NCBI GenBank assembly: GCA_016789405.1
Contig: JAEUPQ010000004.1
Coordinates: 62,001 to 126,000 of the forward strand
Direction: 5' to 3'
Length of the DNA: 64,000 bases
Source: Lysobacteraceae bacterium
GTDB lineage: Bacteria; Pseudomonadota; Gammaproteobacteria; Xanthomonadales; Xanthomonadaceae
How positions within the stretch are numbered: position 1 is the stretch's first letter; each line of letters opens with the position of its first letter. Below the pieces are notes generated by a model. It was not told the DNA's origin. It saw nothing but the letters and a program-made list of their open reading frames with translations, and made no database searches. Below are positions 1-8,151 of this stretch, one piece after another. The position numbers and the translations under genes were made by a program.

Positions 1-1
1 C

Positions 2-1138
2 GTCACGCCGCCAGCCACGGCAACCGCTGCGGGCGCGACGAGCAAGTCCACGACCGCCTCACCGAGCTGCCCCGCGACCGATCTCGCCAGCTTCGTCGCC
101 GCCTTCGCCCAGAGCCCATCGCTGCAGAAAGCCTTCACCGCACCGGTCGTGGACACGACATTCGTCGATTGGAACGCCCAGCCCGAACCTGCTGAATCAG
201 TGGAATCGATGTCGCGCGACGCGCTGCGCTTTCCAGTCATGCCGGATCGCGCCCGTCAGCAGGCCGAAGGCCTGCGCTACCGCGAAATCGGCAGCGAGGG
301 CGACCGCACCACCATCGTCCTCGAAGCCCCCGACACAGACATACAGTTGCGCTACACCTTCCGGCGCGATTCGTGCTGGACCCTGGTGAAGATCGTCGAT
401 CCGGCGTTCGGGAAGGCGTTCGGAGGAGATGCAGCACGTCCCATCACGCCGATGGCTGCCGATGAGGACCTGACCGGCGAACGCGACCGCCAGGACGCGC
501 GCTTGAACACGATCTACGAACAGCTGATCGGACAGCTGCAGGGCGAGCGTCGCGAGCGGATCGTGGCGGCGCAGCGCGCGTGGATCCAACTGCAGGAGAA
601 GGACGACGCATTCGAAGCCTCGCTGCTGGATGGACTCGGCCCGACAGGGCATCGACAGAAGCTCGAGAACAAGGCTTCCGCCATCGCGCAGCGCGCCGAC
701 CTTCTGGTGTCGATCGCAGACTTCACAGGCGATGTGCGGATCGACGACACACTGCGCACACCGCAGACAACGGCAGTGTCCGACAGCGAGAACTACATGC
801 CTCAGGGTTTGAGCGATACCTTGGCCAAGTGCATGGCCGGTGCTGCGGGAACCCTCGCTCAGGCCGAATGCCTGACCGACGAACGCGAACGTCAGGATGC
901 GCGCTTGAACAATGCCTACAGACAGCTGATCAGTCGCCTGCAGGACGAACGCCGCGATCGAATGGTCACCACGCAGCGTGCCTGGGTTCAACTGCAGCAA
1001 CGCGATGGCGCTGTCAGGGAATCGATCCTCGACGACATCGGCCAGGTGGGCAATCTGCAATCGGTCGAAAACGATGCACGGGCCATCCGCCAGCGTGCCG
1101 ACCTGCTTGAACGATACCTCGACGTGGGCAAGCGCTGA
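2..1138 (+). CDS. LprI-domain (DUF1311) protein, 5'-truncated by the window edge
   Basis: The reading frame is open from base 2, so the true start lies upstream; the GTG at 149 is internal to a continuous sequence reading SPSCPATDLASFVAAFAQSP before it. Two tandem LprI-like repeats (PF07007 type) are visible, each with the pattern RDRQDARLN-x-Y-x2-L or RERQDARLN-x-Y-x2-L followed by QRAW(I/V)QLQ, near residues 110-180 and 240-310 of the part after 149. Only the second repeat keeps the Cys just before the E-R-x-R-Q-D run. The family is named for a mycobacterial lysozyme inhibitor, and most members are secreted or periplasmic proteins of unknown role. The missing N-terminus hides any signal peptide. 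Function is not assignable beyond the family. Confidence 0.8.
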   Translation, partial: VTPPATATAAGATSKSTTASPSCPATDLASFVAAFAQSPSLQKAFTAPVVDTTFVDWNAQPEPAESVESMSRDALRFPVMPDRARQQAEGLRYREIGSEGDRTTIVLEAPDTDIQLRYTFRRDSCWTLVKIVDPAFGKAFGGDAARPITPMAADEDLTGERDRQDARLNTIYEQLIGQLQGERRERIVAAQRAWIQLQEKDDAFEASLLDGLGPTGHRQKLENKASAIAQRADLLVSIADFTGDVRIDDTLRTPQTTAVSDSENYMPQGLSDTLAKCMAGAAGTLAQAECLTDERERQDARLNNAYRQLISRLQDERRDRMVTTQRAWVQLQQRDGAVRESILDDIGQVGNLQSVENDARAIRQRADLLERYLDVGKR

Positions 1139-1528
1139 ACAACCCGCCTGTTTCGCCGCCGACCGAACAACACCGAGATCAGATGATGACGAATATCGAT
1201 ACGCGCAATCTGGATGCGCTCGCTGGCGCGGTGTACTCCACTGTCGGTCGCGGCACGGAGGGTGGGCCGACCTCCTCCTGCCGACTTTCGATGACCGGCG
1301 TGGACAGGGGCGAATGAGGACAACCCGGCGCAGTGGCCGAAAACAGCGGCACATCATAGGCACCATCCAGGTGGATCCTGGCCAGCGCGACCAAGCATTC
1401 ACGCGCCAGGAATCGCAGCAGGAGACGGCGGTGCAGACCGGACGGGGACGCTGACGCGTCCCATCGCAGTGCATGATGCTTTTCCGGTACCCACCGATTA
1501 GGCTTCCCCATCGTTCCGGGCCCAGACC
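1139..1528. other. Intergenic region upstream of pxpA
   Basis: No convincing gene is seen in these 390 bases; open frames here are extensions or shadows of neighbours. A -10-like hexamer TAGGCT (1499-1504) lies 24 bases before the pxpA ATG and could be its promoter, but no good -35 accompanies it. No hairpin terminator with a T-run was found after the LprI gene. Confidence 0.4.
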
Positions 1529-2272
1529 ATGCACACCATCGACCTCAATTGCGATCTCGGCGAAGGCTGCGGCAGCGATGCCGATATCGTGCCGCTGATC
1601 TCTTCCGCGAACATTTCCTGCGGCGCGCATGCAGGCAACGACGACACCATCGTCGAGACGCTGCGCCTCTGCACGGCACATGGCGTGGTGGTGGGCGCCC
1701 ATCCGGGCTATGCCGAGCGCGAGCACTTCGGGCGGCGCGAAACCGGGCAGTCGCCGCAGGAGATCGCGACCCTGGTGCAGTCGCAGGTCGAGCATTTCCG
1801 CTCGATCGCATCGGCCCACGGCGTACCCGTGCGCCACGTCAAACTGCATGGTGCGCTGTACAACCGCGCGGCGCGCGATGTCGACGTCGCAGCGGCGGTC
1901 GCGCGCACGGTGCAGCGGATCGATCCATCGCTGCGCCTGGTGGGCTTGTCCGGATCGGAGATGCTCAACATCGCACGCATGCTGGGCATGGGTGTTGCGC
2001 ACGAGGTATTCCCGGATCGCGGCTACGACACCGAAGGTCGACTGCTGCCACGCGACCGGCCCGGTGCGGTGATCGAAAGCCCGGATGAAGTGGCCGAACG
2101 CGCGTTCCTGCTCGCATCGCTCGGCCTGGCCAAGGACGATCGCGGTCGACCGCTGATGCTGCGCGCGGACACCTTGTGCATGCACGGCGACCGCGCAGAC
2201 GCGCTGGCCGTCGCCCAGGCCGTCCGCGCGCGGCTTGCGCGCTTCGATGTCGCGGTCGCGGCACTGGACTGA
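1529..2272 (+). CDS. pxpA: 5-oxoprolinase subunit A (LamB/YcsF family)
   Basis: PxpA is one of three subunits (PxpA, PxpB, PxpC) of the prokaryotic ATP-dependent 5-oxoprolinase, which opens pyroglutamate to glutamate. The 247-residue product has the normal family length and hallmarks: DLNCDLGEG at the N-terminus, SSANISCGAHAGN near residue 30, GAHPGY near residue 57, and VKLHGALYN near residue 110. It starts a four-gene cluster with DUF969, DUF979 and pcp, all linked to pyroglutamate. pxpB and pxpC are not in this window; either they lie elsewhere or another activity completes the reaction. The cluster is tightly packed: the next ATG follows the stop by 4 bases. Confidence 0.93.
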   Translation: MHTIDLNCDLGEGCGSDADIVPLISSANISCGAHAGNDDTIVETLRLCTAHGVVVGAHPGYAEREHFGRRETGQSPQEIATLVQSQVEHFRSIASAHGVPVRHVKLHGALYNRAARDVDVAAAVARTVQRIDPSLRLVGLSGSEMLNIARMLGMGVAHEVFPDRGYDTEGRLLPRDRPGAVIESPDEVAERAFLLASLGLAKDDRGRPLMLRADTLCMHGDRADALAVAQAVRARLARFDVAVAALD

Positions 2273-2276
2273 TCCC

Positions 2277-3032
2277 ATGCAGGTCGAACTCGCCAACGCC
2301 GCCATCGTCAACTACTGGCCCCTCATCGGCGTCGCCGCCGTCGTCCTCGGTTTTGCGCTGCGGCTCAATCCCGCGCTGGTCGTCGTCGCCGCTGGCTTCA
2401 TCACCGGACTCACGGCAAAACTCTCTCCACTGGAGGTGCTGGACATCCTCGGCAAGGCCTTCACGGAGAAGCGATTCCTGCTGTTGTTCCTCGCGACGCT
2501 GCCGGTGATCGGCCTTCTCGAGCGCCACGGCCTGAAGGAACACACGCAGGCATGGATCGCGCGTTTGCGCGGCGCGACGATGACACGATTGCTGATGGCC
2601 TATCTGTTCGCGAGACAACTGCTTTCCGCGCTCGGTCTGACCAGCGTCGGCGGTCATCCGCAGACCGTGCGCCCACTCGTCGCACCGATGTCGGAAGCGA
2701 CCGCAGAAACCCGGCATGGAACGCTGACCGACGACGAGCACGAACGCGTACGCGCGATGGCTGCAGGCACGGACAACGTCGGGATGTTCTTCGGCGAGGA
2801 TATCTTCATCGCCTTCGGTGCGGTTCTGCTGATCCAGGCCTTCTTCGCCGACAACGGCATCGAGCTGGAACCCATCAAGATCGCCCTGTGGGGCATTCCG
2901 ACCGCGATCTGCGCCTTCGTGATCCACAGCTGGCGCATCCACAGGCTCGAACGCAGCATCGCGTTGCGCGTGGCGCGCGACGCCCTCAGGCGCGATGCCA
3001 CGGGAAAAGCACCGACGCAGGGGTCGGCATGA
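2277..3032 (+). CDS. DUF969 family membrane protein, probable pyroglutamate transporter subunit
   Basis: The 251-residue integral membrane protein has hydrophobic segments near residues 10-45, 60-80, 95-115 and 165-205, and the DUF969 signature LTSVGGHPQTVRPL. The ATG at 2277 was chosen because it lies just after the pxpA stop and gives MQVELANAAIVNYWPLIGV, the usual family start. DUF969 and DUF979 genes occur as adjacent pairs near pxpA or pcp in many bacteria and are thought to form a two-component 5-oxoproline permease. That role is inferred from context; the sequence itself shows only a polytopic membrane protein. The stop overlaps the next start (ATGA at 3029-3032). Confidence 0.85.
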   Translation: MQVELANAAIVNYWPLIGVAAVVLGFALRLNPALVVVAAGFITGLTAKLSPLEVLDILGKAFTEKRFLLLFLATLPVIGLLERHGLKEHTQAWIARLRGATMTRLLMAYLFARQLLSALGLTSVGGHPQTVRPLVAPMSEATAETRHGTLTDDEHERVRAMAAGTDNVGMFFGEDIFIAFGAVLLIQAFFADNGIELEPIKIALWGIPTAICAFVIHSWRIHRLERSIALRVARDALRRDATGKAPTQGSA

Positions 3033-3985
3033 TCACGCTGACGCCCGTCTATTGGCTGCTCGGACTGTATTTCGTCGCGTTGGCCTGGCGCGGCGCGCGC
3101 GATGCAGGCAATCCGCGACGACACACCACGGGATTGTTCTGGGCCCTGCTGGCCGTGCTGCTGTTCGCCGCCGAACACATGCCGGTGCGGCTGGTCGGCG
3201 TCACCGTGGTGGTGCTGGTGCTGATCGCAGGCTTTGGCGGACTGCGCACGGGGCGCTACGCCGAGAGCACGCTCGAGGCAAAGCGCAGCGATGCCGCACG
3301 CTTCGGTCATCGCCTGTTCCTGCCGGCGCTGCTGATCCCGGCGATCACCGTCGTCGGGACGCTCTCCGCCAAGCACCTTCAGTTCGACGGTGCGCCGTTG
3401 TTCGACAATGCCAACACGGCGACGCTCACATCGCTTGCGGTCGCGTGCGTGATCGCCCTGGTCGTCGCCTGCACGATGGCACGACAATCGCCGGGCACCG
3501 CAGTCGAGCAGTCGCGTCGCCTCGTCGATGCGATCGGCTGGGCGGCGCTGCTGCCCTTGCTGCTGGCCACGCTGGGCAGCGTCTTCCAGGCGTCAGGCGT
3601 CGATGCCGCGGTCTCCGGCGTCGTGCGCGCGATCGTGCCGACGGAGCACCCGTTCCTCATCGTGATCGCCTACGGGCTGGGCATGGCCCTGTTCACCATC
3701 ATCATGGGCAATGCGTTCGCCGCGTTCCCGGTCATGACGGGCGGCATCGCGCTGCCGCTGCTGGTCAAACTGCACGGTGCCGATGCCGCCTCGCTGGCGG
3801 CGATCGGCATGCTCTCGGGCTACTGCGGCACGCTGATGACGCCGATGGCCGCCAATTTCAACCTGGTACCCGCAGCGCTGCTGGAACTGAAGGACCCGTA
3901 CGGCGTGATCCGCGCGCAGTGGCGCACCGGCGTCCTGCTTCTGGCCTGCAACATCGTGCTGATGTATGTCATCGCCTTCCGTTGA
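3029..3985 (+). CDS. DUF979 family membrane protein, probable partner of the DUF969 subunit
   Basis: The 318-residue polytopic membrane protein begins with an ATG that overlaps the stop of the DUF969 gene, implying translational coupling and equimolar synthesis. About eight to ten hydrophobic helices are visible. The family motifs MGNAFAAFPVMTGGI and GYCGTLMTPMAANFN lie near residues 225-240 and 268-282, and resemble the re-entrant substrate loops of ion-coupled carriers. Together with the DUF969 protein it probably imports pyroglutamate, or peptides that yield it, for PxpA. Substrate is inferred from the flanking pxpA and pcp genes. Confidence 0.85.
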   Translation: MITLTPVYWLLGLYFVALAWRGARDAGNPRRHTTGLFWALLAVLLFAAEHMPVRLVGVTVVVLVLIAGFGGLRTGRYAESTLEAKRSDAARFGHRLFLPALLIPAITVVGTLSAKHLQFDGAPLFDNANTATLTSLAVACVIALVVACTMARQSPGTAVEQSRRLVDAIGWAALLPLLLATLGSVFQASGVDAAVSGVVRAIVPTEHPFLIVIAYGLGMALFTIIMGNAFAAFPVMTGGIALPLLVKLHGADAASLAAIGMLSGYCGTLMTPMAANFNLVPAALLELKDPYGVIRAQWRTGVLLLACNIVLMYVIAFR

Positions 3986-4002
3986 CGCCATTCGTTGATG
4001 CC

Positions 4003-4659
4003 ATGACCCTGCCAGGTGCCCGCACCGTCCTGCTGACCGGCTTCGATCCATTCAGCGGCGACACGATCAACCCGAGCTGGAAAGCCGTCTCACGACTGGA
4101 TGGCGACACCATCGGCGGACGGAACATCGTTGCCGTGCAGTTGCCGACCACCTTCGGCGGAGCGCCCAGGGCATTGCGCGCCGCGCTTCGCAGGCACGTG
4201 CCGGAACTCGTGATCTGCGTCGGCCAGGCCGGCGGCCGATCCGCGCTGTCCCTCGAACGGGTGGCGATCAACGTCAACGACGCACGCATTCCGGACAACG
4301 CCGGCGCGCAGCCGATCGACACCCCGGTCATCGCGCGCGGACCCGCAGCCTATTTCACGACACTCCCGATCAAGGCCATCCACGCGGACCTGCTGGCCGC
4401 CGGCATCCCCTCGGAAATCTCGCAGACCGCCGGCACCTTCGTCTGCAACCAGGTGTTCTATGTGCTCATGCACGCGCTCGCCGGCACGCGCACACGAGGC
4501 GGCTTCGTGCACATTCCGTTCCTGCCGGAGCAAGTGGAAGCGTTGCCTGGCACGCCATCGCTCGATCTGGACATGGTCGTCGCCGGCCTGCGGGTCTGCA
4601 TCGATACGGTGCTGCGCACGCGCAAGGACCGTCCGATCGGCGCCGGCGCGACGCATTGA
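4003..4659 (+). CDS. pcp: Pyrrolidone-carboxylate peptidase (pyroglutamyl peptidase I, C15)
   Basis: Pcp removes N-terminal pyroglutamate from peptides in the cytoplasm. The 218-residue product matches the usual 215-220 length. It has LLTGFDPFSGDTINPSW at the start, the catalytic Glu in LSLERVAINVNDARIPDN, the nucleophilic Cys in SQTAGTFVCNQVFY, and the His in FVHIPFLPEQ. The ATG at 4003 is the only plausible start, 17 bases after the DUF979 stop. Its place at the end of the pxpA cluster gives a coherent route: Pcp releases pyroglutamate and 5-oxoprolinase converts it to glutamate. Confidence 0.95.
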   Translation: MTLPGARTVLLTGFDPFSGDTINPSWKAVSRLDGDTIGGRNIVAVQLPTTFGGAPRALRAALRRHVPELVICVGQAGGRSALSLERVAINVNDARIPDNAGAQPIDTPVIARGPAAYFTTLPIKAIHADLLAAGIPSEISQTAGTFVCNQVFYVLMHALAGTRTRGGFVHIPFLPEQVEALPGTPSLDLDMVVAGLRVCIDTVLRTRKDRPIGAGATH

Positions 4660-4669
4660 GCCGCGGGGC

Positions 4670-4700
4670 TTGACCCTCACGCGACGTCAGGCCGCAGCAT
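4670..4700 (+). promoter_or_regulatory. MerR-type promoter and operator of the following gene
   Basis: A -35 hexamer TTGACC (4670-4675) and a -10 CAGCAT (4695-4700) are separated by 19 bases, the overlong spacer typical of promoters twisted open by MerR proteins. Inside the spacer region is an imperfect dyad CCTCACG-CGA-CGTCAGG (4675-4691, centre 4683), with CCT.ACG and CGT.AGG half sites. The position suggests autoregulation of the adjacent MerR gene. A second -10-like TACCAT (4719-4724) lies closer to the start codon and is an alternative. Confidence 0.7.
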
Positions 4701-4730
4701 GCGCCTCGCATCGACCGCTACCATGCCCCC

Positions 4731-5513
4731 ATGCCTCCTCGCCCCTTCACCATCGGCCGTGTCGCCGCCCTGACCGGGCTCACGGTCCGCGCCCTGCACC
4801 ATTACGACGACATCGGACTGGTGTCGCCTTCGCAGCGCAGCCACGCCGGTTATCGCCTCTATACCGACGATGATCTGCACCGATTGCAGCAGGTGCTGCT
4901 GTTCCGCGAACTGGGCTTCGCACTGGACATCGTGCGTGACTTGATCGACGCCCCGCCGGAACAGCGACGCGCGGCGCTCATCGAACAACGGGCGACATTG
5001 CAGTCGCAGCTGCGGCACGGGGAAGCGGTCCTGAAGGCGGTCGATGCGACCCTTCAGACACTCGACGGAGACAGACACATGAGCACCGGACACGACAACG
5101 AACACCTGTTCGACGGCTACGCGCAGTTCCGCAATGGCGAGTACGCCCGGGAAGCGCGCGCCCGCTGGGGCGACACGGATCACTGGAAGATCTCGCAGAC
5201 GCGCACCGCCCGCTATTCGAAGGACGACTGGGCACGCATCCAGGTCGAGTCGGACGCGATCACCCATGCATTCCTCGATACGATGCAGCGCGGTGATCCC
5301 GCTGACGGCGAGACGGCCATGGCACTCGCCGAATCGCATCGCGAACACATCGAGCGATATTTCTACCCGTGCAACCACGAGATGCATGCGAGCGTGGCCG
5401 CCATGTACACCGCGGACCTGCGGTTCCAGGCCCACTACGACAGGCACGGCGAAGGACTCGCGGGCTACATCGAAGCCGCCGTGCGCGCGAACGCTGCGCG
5501 TCACGGCGCATGA
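4731..5513 (+). CDS. MerR family transcriptional activator with TipAS antibiotic-recognition domain
   Basis: The 260-residue protein has an N-terminal MerR winged helix (residues 5-75, with FTIGRVAALTGLTVRALHHYDDIGL), a coiled-coil dimerisation helix (about 80-115), and a C-terminal all-helical TipAS-like domain (about 145-255, with ESHREHIERYFYPCNHEMH). TipAL-type activators bind thiopeptides and other amphipathic ligands through this domain and activate promoters with 19-bp spacers; its own promoter has that form. No efflux gene lies beside it, so the regulon beyond itself is unknown. It is convergent with the TonB-dependent receptor and separated from it by a REP repeat and a terminator. 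Confidence 0.9.
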   Translation: MPPRPFTIGRVAALTGLTVRALHHYDDIGLVSPSQRSHAGYRLYTDDDLHRLQQVLLFRELGFALDIVRDLIDAPPEQRRAALIEQRATLQSQLRHGEAVLKAVDATLQTLDGDRHMSTGHDNEHLFDGYAQFRNGEYAREARARWGDTDHWKISQTRTARYSKDDWARIQVESDAITHAFLDTMQRGDPADGETAMALAESHREHIERYFYPCNHEMHASVAAMYTADLRFQAHYDRHGEGLAGYIEAAVRANAARHGA

Positions 5514-5521
5514 AGTCTTGC

Positions 5522-5586
5522 AGAGCGCAGCTTGCTCCGCTCGTTTCTTGCATTTTCCGACAAGGCAGCGGAGCAAGCTCCGCTCT
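5522..5586. repeat. REP-like inverted repeat (GAGCGGAGC type)
   Basis: Two 20-base arms, 5522-5541 and 5567-5586, are reverse complements except at one position, with a 25-base loop. The core AGCGGAGCAAGCTCCGCTCT is itself largely self-complementary. This matches the style of repetitive extragenic palindromes that are abundant in Lysobacter and Stenotrophomonas genomes. It lies between convergent genes, the normal location. No REP-associated tyrosine transposase is in the window. Confidence 0.7.
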
Positions 5587-5593
5587 ACGAAGC

Positions 5594-5625
5594 AAACGGG
5601 CGCCGATCACGGCGCCCGTTTCTTT
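5594..5625. terminator. Bidirectional Rho-independent terminator
   Basis: A perfect 12-bp stem AAACGGGCGCCG / CGGCGCCCGTTT (5594-5605 and 5610-5621) with loop ATCA is flanked by A-rich bases on the left and TTTCTTT on the right. It can stop the merR transcript and the convergent receptor transcript. Confidence 0.9.
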
Positions 5626-5647
5626 CACGGCATGAGGACAACGGCGA

Positions 5648-7906
5648 TCAGAACGACGCCTTGAACTCCAGGCCCCACGTGCGCGGCTCGTTGAGGAAGC
5701 CGGTGAGGTTGTTGAAGTCGATCGCGCCGACGATCGCTTCCTCGTCGGTGATGTTGCGACCGTAGGCGACCACTTCGTAACGTCCGTCCTTCCAGTTCAC
5801 GCCCAGGCGCAGGCCGCCTTCCAGCAGCGGATCGCCGGTGAATTCGGTCGATTCGTACAGGAAGAAGTTGACCTTGCTGCGGTACGCCCAGTCCGTGTAG
5901 ATGAAGAACTCGGCGTTGCCCAGCGGGATGCCGTAGCGCGCGGTGAGGTTGTAGACGTGCTTCGGCGCCTGCGGCAGCGGATTGCCGTCGATCTTGCGCG
6001 TGCCCGCCACGTCGCCGGGCGGATCGCTCGGCGAGCACAGCGCGCCGCACTGGAACACGCTGAGCGTCTTGTCCTGGATCTCGGTGTCGTTGTAGCTGGC
6101 GCCGAAAGTGACGAACAGATGATCGGTCAGCCACGCCTGCACATCGAGTTCGGCACCCTGGCCGACGCTGCGGTCGGCATTGACCAAGGTGGCGATGTTG
6201 CTGGCGCCGCCGACGGCGGTGAGCTGCTGGTCGTCGACGGTGTAGCGATACAGCGCGAAACCCAGGCGCAGGCGGTTGTCCCACAGCGTCGCCTTGACGC
6301 CTGCCTCGTACGACAGCACGGTCTCGCTGTCGGCCACGGTCACCAGTTGGTCGGACGGCAGCAACGCATCGGCGAACATCAGGCGGCCCTGCACGCTCGG
6401 CGCGCGGAAGCCGGTGGCGACGCGACCATAGAAGTTCACGTTGTCGGTCGCCTTGAACACGCCGCTGAGGTCCCAGCTGAGGTTGGTGTCGTCCGGGCTC
6501 ACCTTGATCGGTGCGATCGGCGGACCGAACGGACCCACGACGCGCTCGGCGACGAATTCCTTGCGGTCGTCGGTGTAGCGCAGGCCACCGCGCAGCTTGA
6601 AACGGTCGGTCACGTCGAAATCGCCCGAAGCGAACACCGCCCACGCCGTGTTTTCCTGGCGCTGGGTGGCGTAACCGTTCTGCGCATTGCCGGGGGCGAA
6701 GCTGTCATAGCTGAAGCTGTCGACCTTGATGCGCTCGTCGAACCAGAACAGGCCGGCCTGCCAGTCGAAGCGGCCCCACTCGTTCGATTCGATGCGGAAT
6801 TCCTGGCTCCACTGGCGATGGCGCGGCAGGCCATCGGCCGATTCTGCCGGGAACAGCGATTCTCCAAGTTCGTCCGGCGGGAAGCTGTACGACGAACCAC
6901 CGTCGATGTCGCCCCGGCTGAAAGCATCGACGCTCTCGTAGCCGGTGATCGAATGCAGGCTGACCTTGCCCAGGTCCCAGCGCATGCGCAGGTTGCCGCC
7001 GACCTGGTCGAGCTGCTGCTCGTTGATGCCATCGATCGACACCTGGTCGCGATCGAAGTCATCGCGCAGTTCGTTGGTGCCTGGCTTGATGATGCTGGCG
7101 CGGAACAGGCGCGCCGTGCCTTCGAGCTTGCGCGCATGGACATTGGCCAGCGCCTCGAAGTTGTCGTTGGGACTGAACAGGAACTGCAGGCGGGCCGCGT
7201 TCTCTTCGTAGCCTTCGAGGTCGTCGCCGGGGCCGTTGGCGGTGTTGTCGACCCAGTCGGCGCGACTCTGGCGCATCACCGACAGTCGCGCGGAGGTGTG
7301 TTCGCCGACCGGGCCGGTGATCGCGCCCTCCAGGTTGACCTGCCTGCGGTCGCCGACGCCGATGCGCGCGTAACCACCGAATTCATCCTGCGGACGCGCG
7401 GACTCGAACTTGATGATGCCGGCCGGCGAATTGCGGCCGAACAGCGTGCCCTGCGGGCCGCGGGCCATTTCGATGCCGTCGAGGTCGAACAGCGGGAAGC
7501 CCTTGAGGATCGGGTTCTCCTGGACCACGCCGTCGTACACCAGCGACACCGGCTGCGACGCATTCAGGTCGAAATCGGTATTGCCCAGGCCGCGGACATA
7601 GAAACGCGGGAAGGCACGGCCGAACGAGGACTCGATGTTGAGGCTCGGCAGGCGGCCCGACAGCAGGCGGATGTCGTCGCCGCTTGCAGTGAGGGCTTCG
7701 ACCTTCTCGCGATCCAGCGTGGTGATCGCCATCGGCACGTCCTGGATGTTTTCCGTACGGCGCTGGGCGGTGACGGTGATGGTGTCCAGCTCGGGCGCGT
7801 CCGGCGACGGTGCCTCCTGGGCCATGGCCGGCAGGGCCAGCGACACGGCGGCGGTCAGCCCGGCCAGGCGCAGGGCGCGGCGGGTCGTACGGTGCGGGAT
7901 GGTCAT
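5648..7906 (-). CDS. TonB-dependent outer-membrane receptor
   Basis: The 752-residue product has a Sec signal peptide (cleavage after about residue 29, ALPAMA-QEA), a TonB box region (LDTITVTAQRR, residues 40-50), a plug domain (about 55-165, with FYVRGLGNTDFD and RGPQGTLFGRNSPAGII) and a 22-strand barrel ending in a C-terminal Phe (FKASF). It is the iron-complex outermembrane recepter class with the short-plug RGPQGTLFG motif. Substrate is unknown; there is no siderophore, heme or sugar gene beside it. It is transcribed divergently from a secreted peptidase gene, so peptide or protein degradation products are one possibility. ATG at 7906 is preceded by GAGGA. Confidence 0.93.
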   Translation of the reverse strand: MTIPHRTTRRALRLAGLTAAVSLALPAMAQEAPSPDAPELDTITVTAQRRTENIQDVPMAITTLDREKVEALTASGDDIRLLSGRLPSLNIESSFGRAFPRFYVRGLGNTDFDLNASQPVSLVYDGVVQENPILKGFPLFDLDGIEMARGPQGTLFGRNSPAGIIKFESARPQDEFGGYARIGVGDRRQVNLEGAITGPVGEHTSARLSVMRQSRADWVDNTANGPGDDLEGYEENAARLQFLFSPNDNFEALANVHARKLEGTARLFRASIIKPGTNELRDDFDRDQVSIDGINEQQLDQVGGNLRMRWDLGKVSLHSITGYESVDAFSRGDIDGGSSYSFPPDELGESLFPAESADGLPRHRQWSQEFRIESNEWGRFDWQAGLFWFDERIKVDSFSYDSFAPGNAQNGYATQRQENTAWAVFASGDFDVTDRFKLRGGLRYTDDRKEFVAERVVGPFGPPIAPIKVSPDDTNLSWDLSGVFKATDNVNFYGRVATGFRAPSVQGRLMFADALLPSDQLVTVADSETVLSYEAGVKATLWDNRLRLGFALYRYTVDDQQLTAVGGASNIATLVNADRSVGQGAELDVQAWLTDHLFVTFGASYNDTEIQDKTLSVFQCGALCSPSDPPGDVAGTRKIDGNPLPQAPKHVYNLTARYGIPLGNAEFFIYTDWAYRSKVNFFLYESTEFTGDPLLEGGLRLGVNWKDGRYEVVAYGRNITDEEAIVGAIDFNNLTGFLNEPRTWGLEFKASF

Positions 7907-7991
7907 GGGAAGGTCCTCATGGGAGAAAAACGGGCGATCTGAGGCGGATCCTGCAGCTTCGGTCGACTTTGCCGATCGTGCCGGGATGGTG

Positions 7992-8022
7992 GTTAGAACA
8001 GGCCGTGAATTGTAAACAATTC
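7992..8022 (-). promoter_or_regulatory. Promoter of the TonB receptor with overlapping palindromic operator
   Basis: On the minus strand a -35 TTGTTT (8019-8014) and -10 TCTAAC (7997-7992) are 16 bases apart, about 85 bases before the receptor ATG. The -35 lies inside a perfect dyad GAATTGT-AA-ACAATTC (8007-8022, plus-strand reading), a position where a bound dimer would block RNA polymerase. The regulator is not identifiable. Confidence 0.55.
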
Positions 8023-8151
8023 GTGATAGAGCACCGGCACCACGGGTCGGAGCGCCTGAATCGCCCGGCCACCATGGCTTTCGTCATGCGCGATCCGCGC
8101 ACCCTTCCGCTACCCTGTGCCCCGCCCGACCTTCGCTCTCCGAGGATTGCC

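Noticed and set aside
197..2311. A 704-codon open frame on the minus strand across the LprI and pxpA genes
   Set aside because: It is antisense to two recognisable genes, has an arginine- and alanine-rich shadow composition typical of high-GC DNA, and shows no known motif.
5957..7942. A 661-codon open frame on the plus strand inside the TonB receptor
   Set aside because: Antisense shadow of a clear receptor gene; its product is a low-complexity Ala/Arg/Val-rich sequence without a family.
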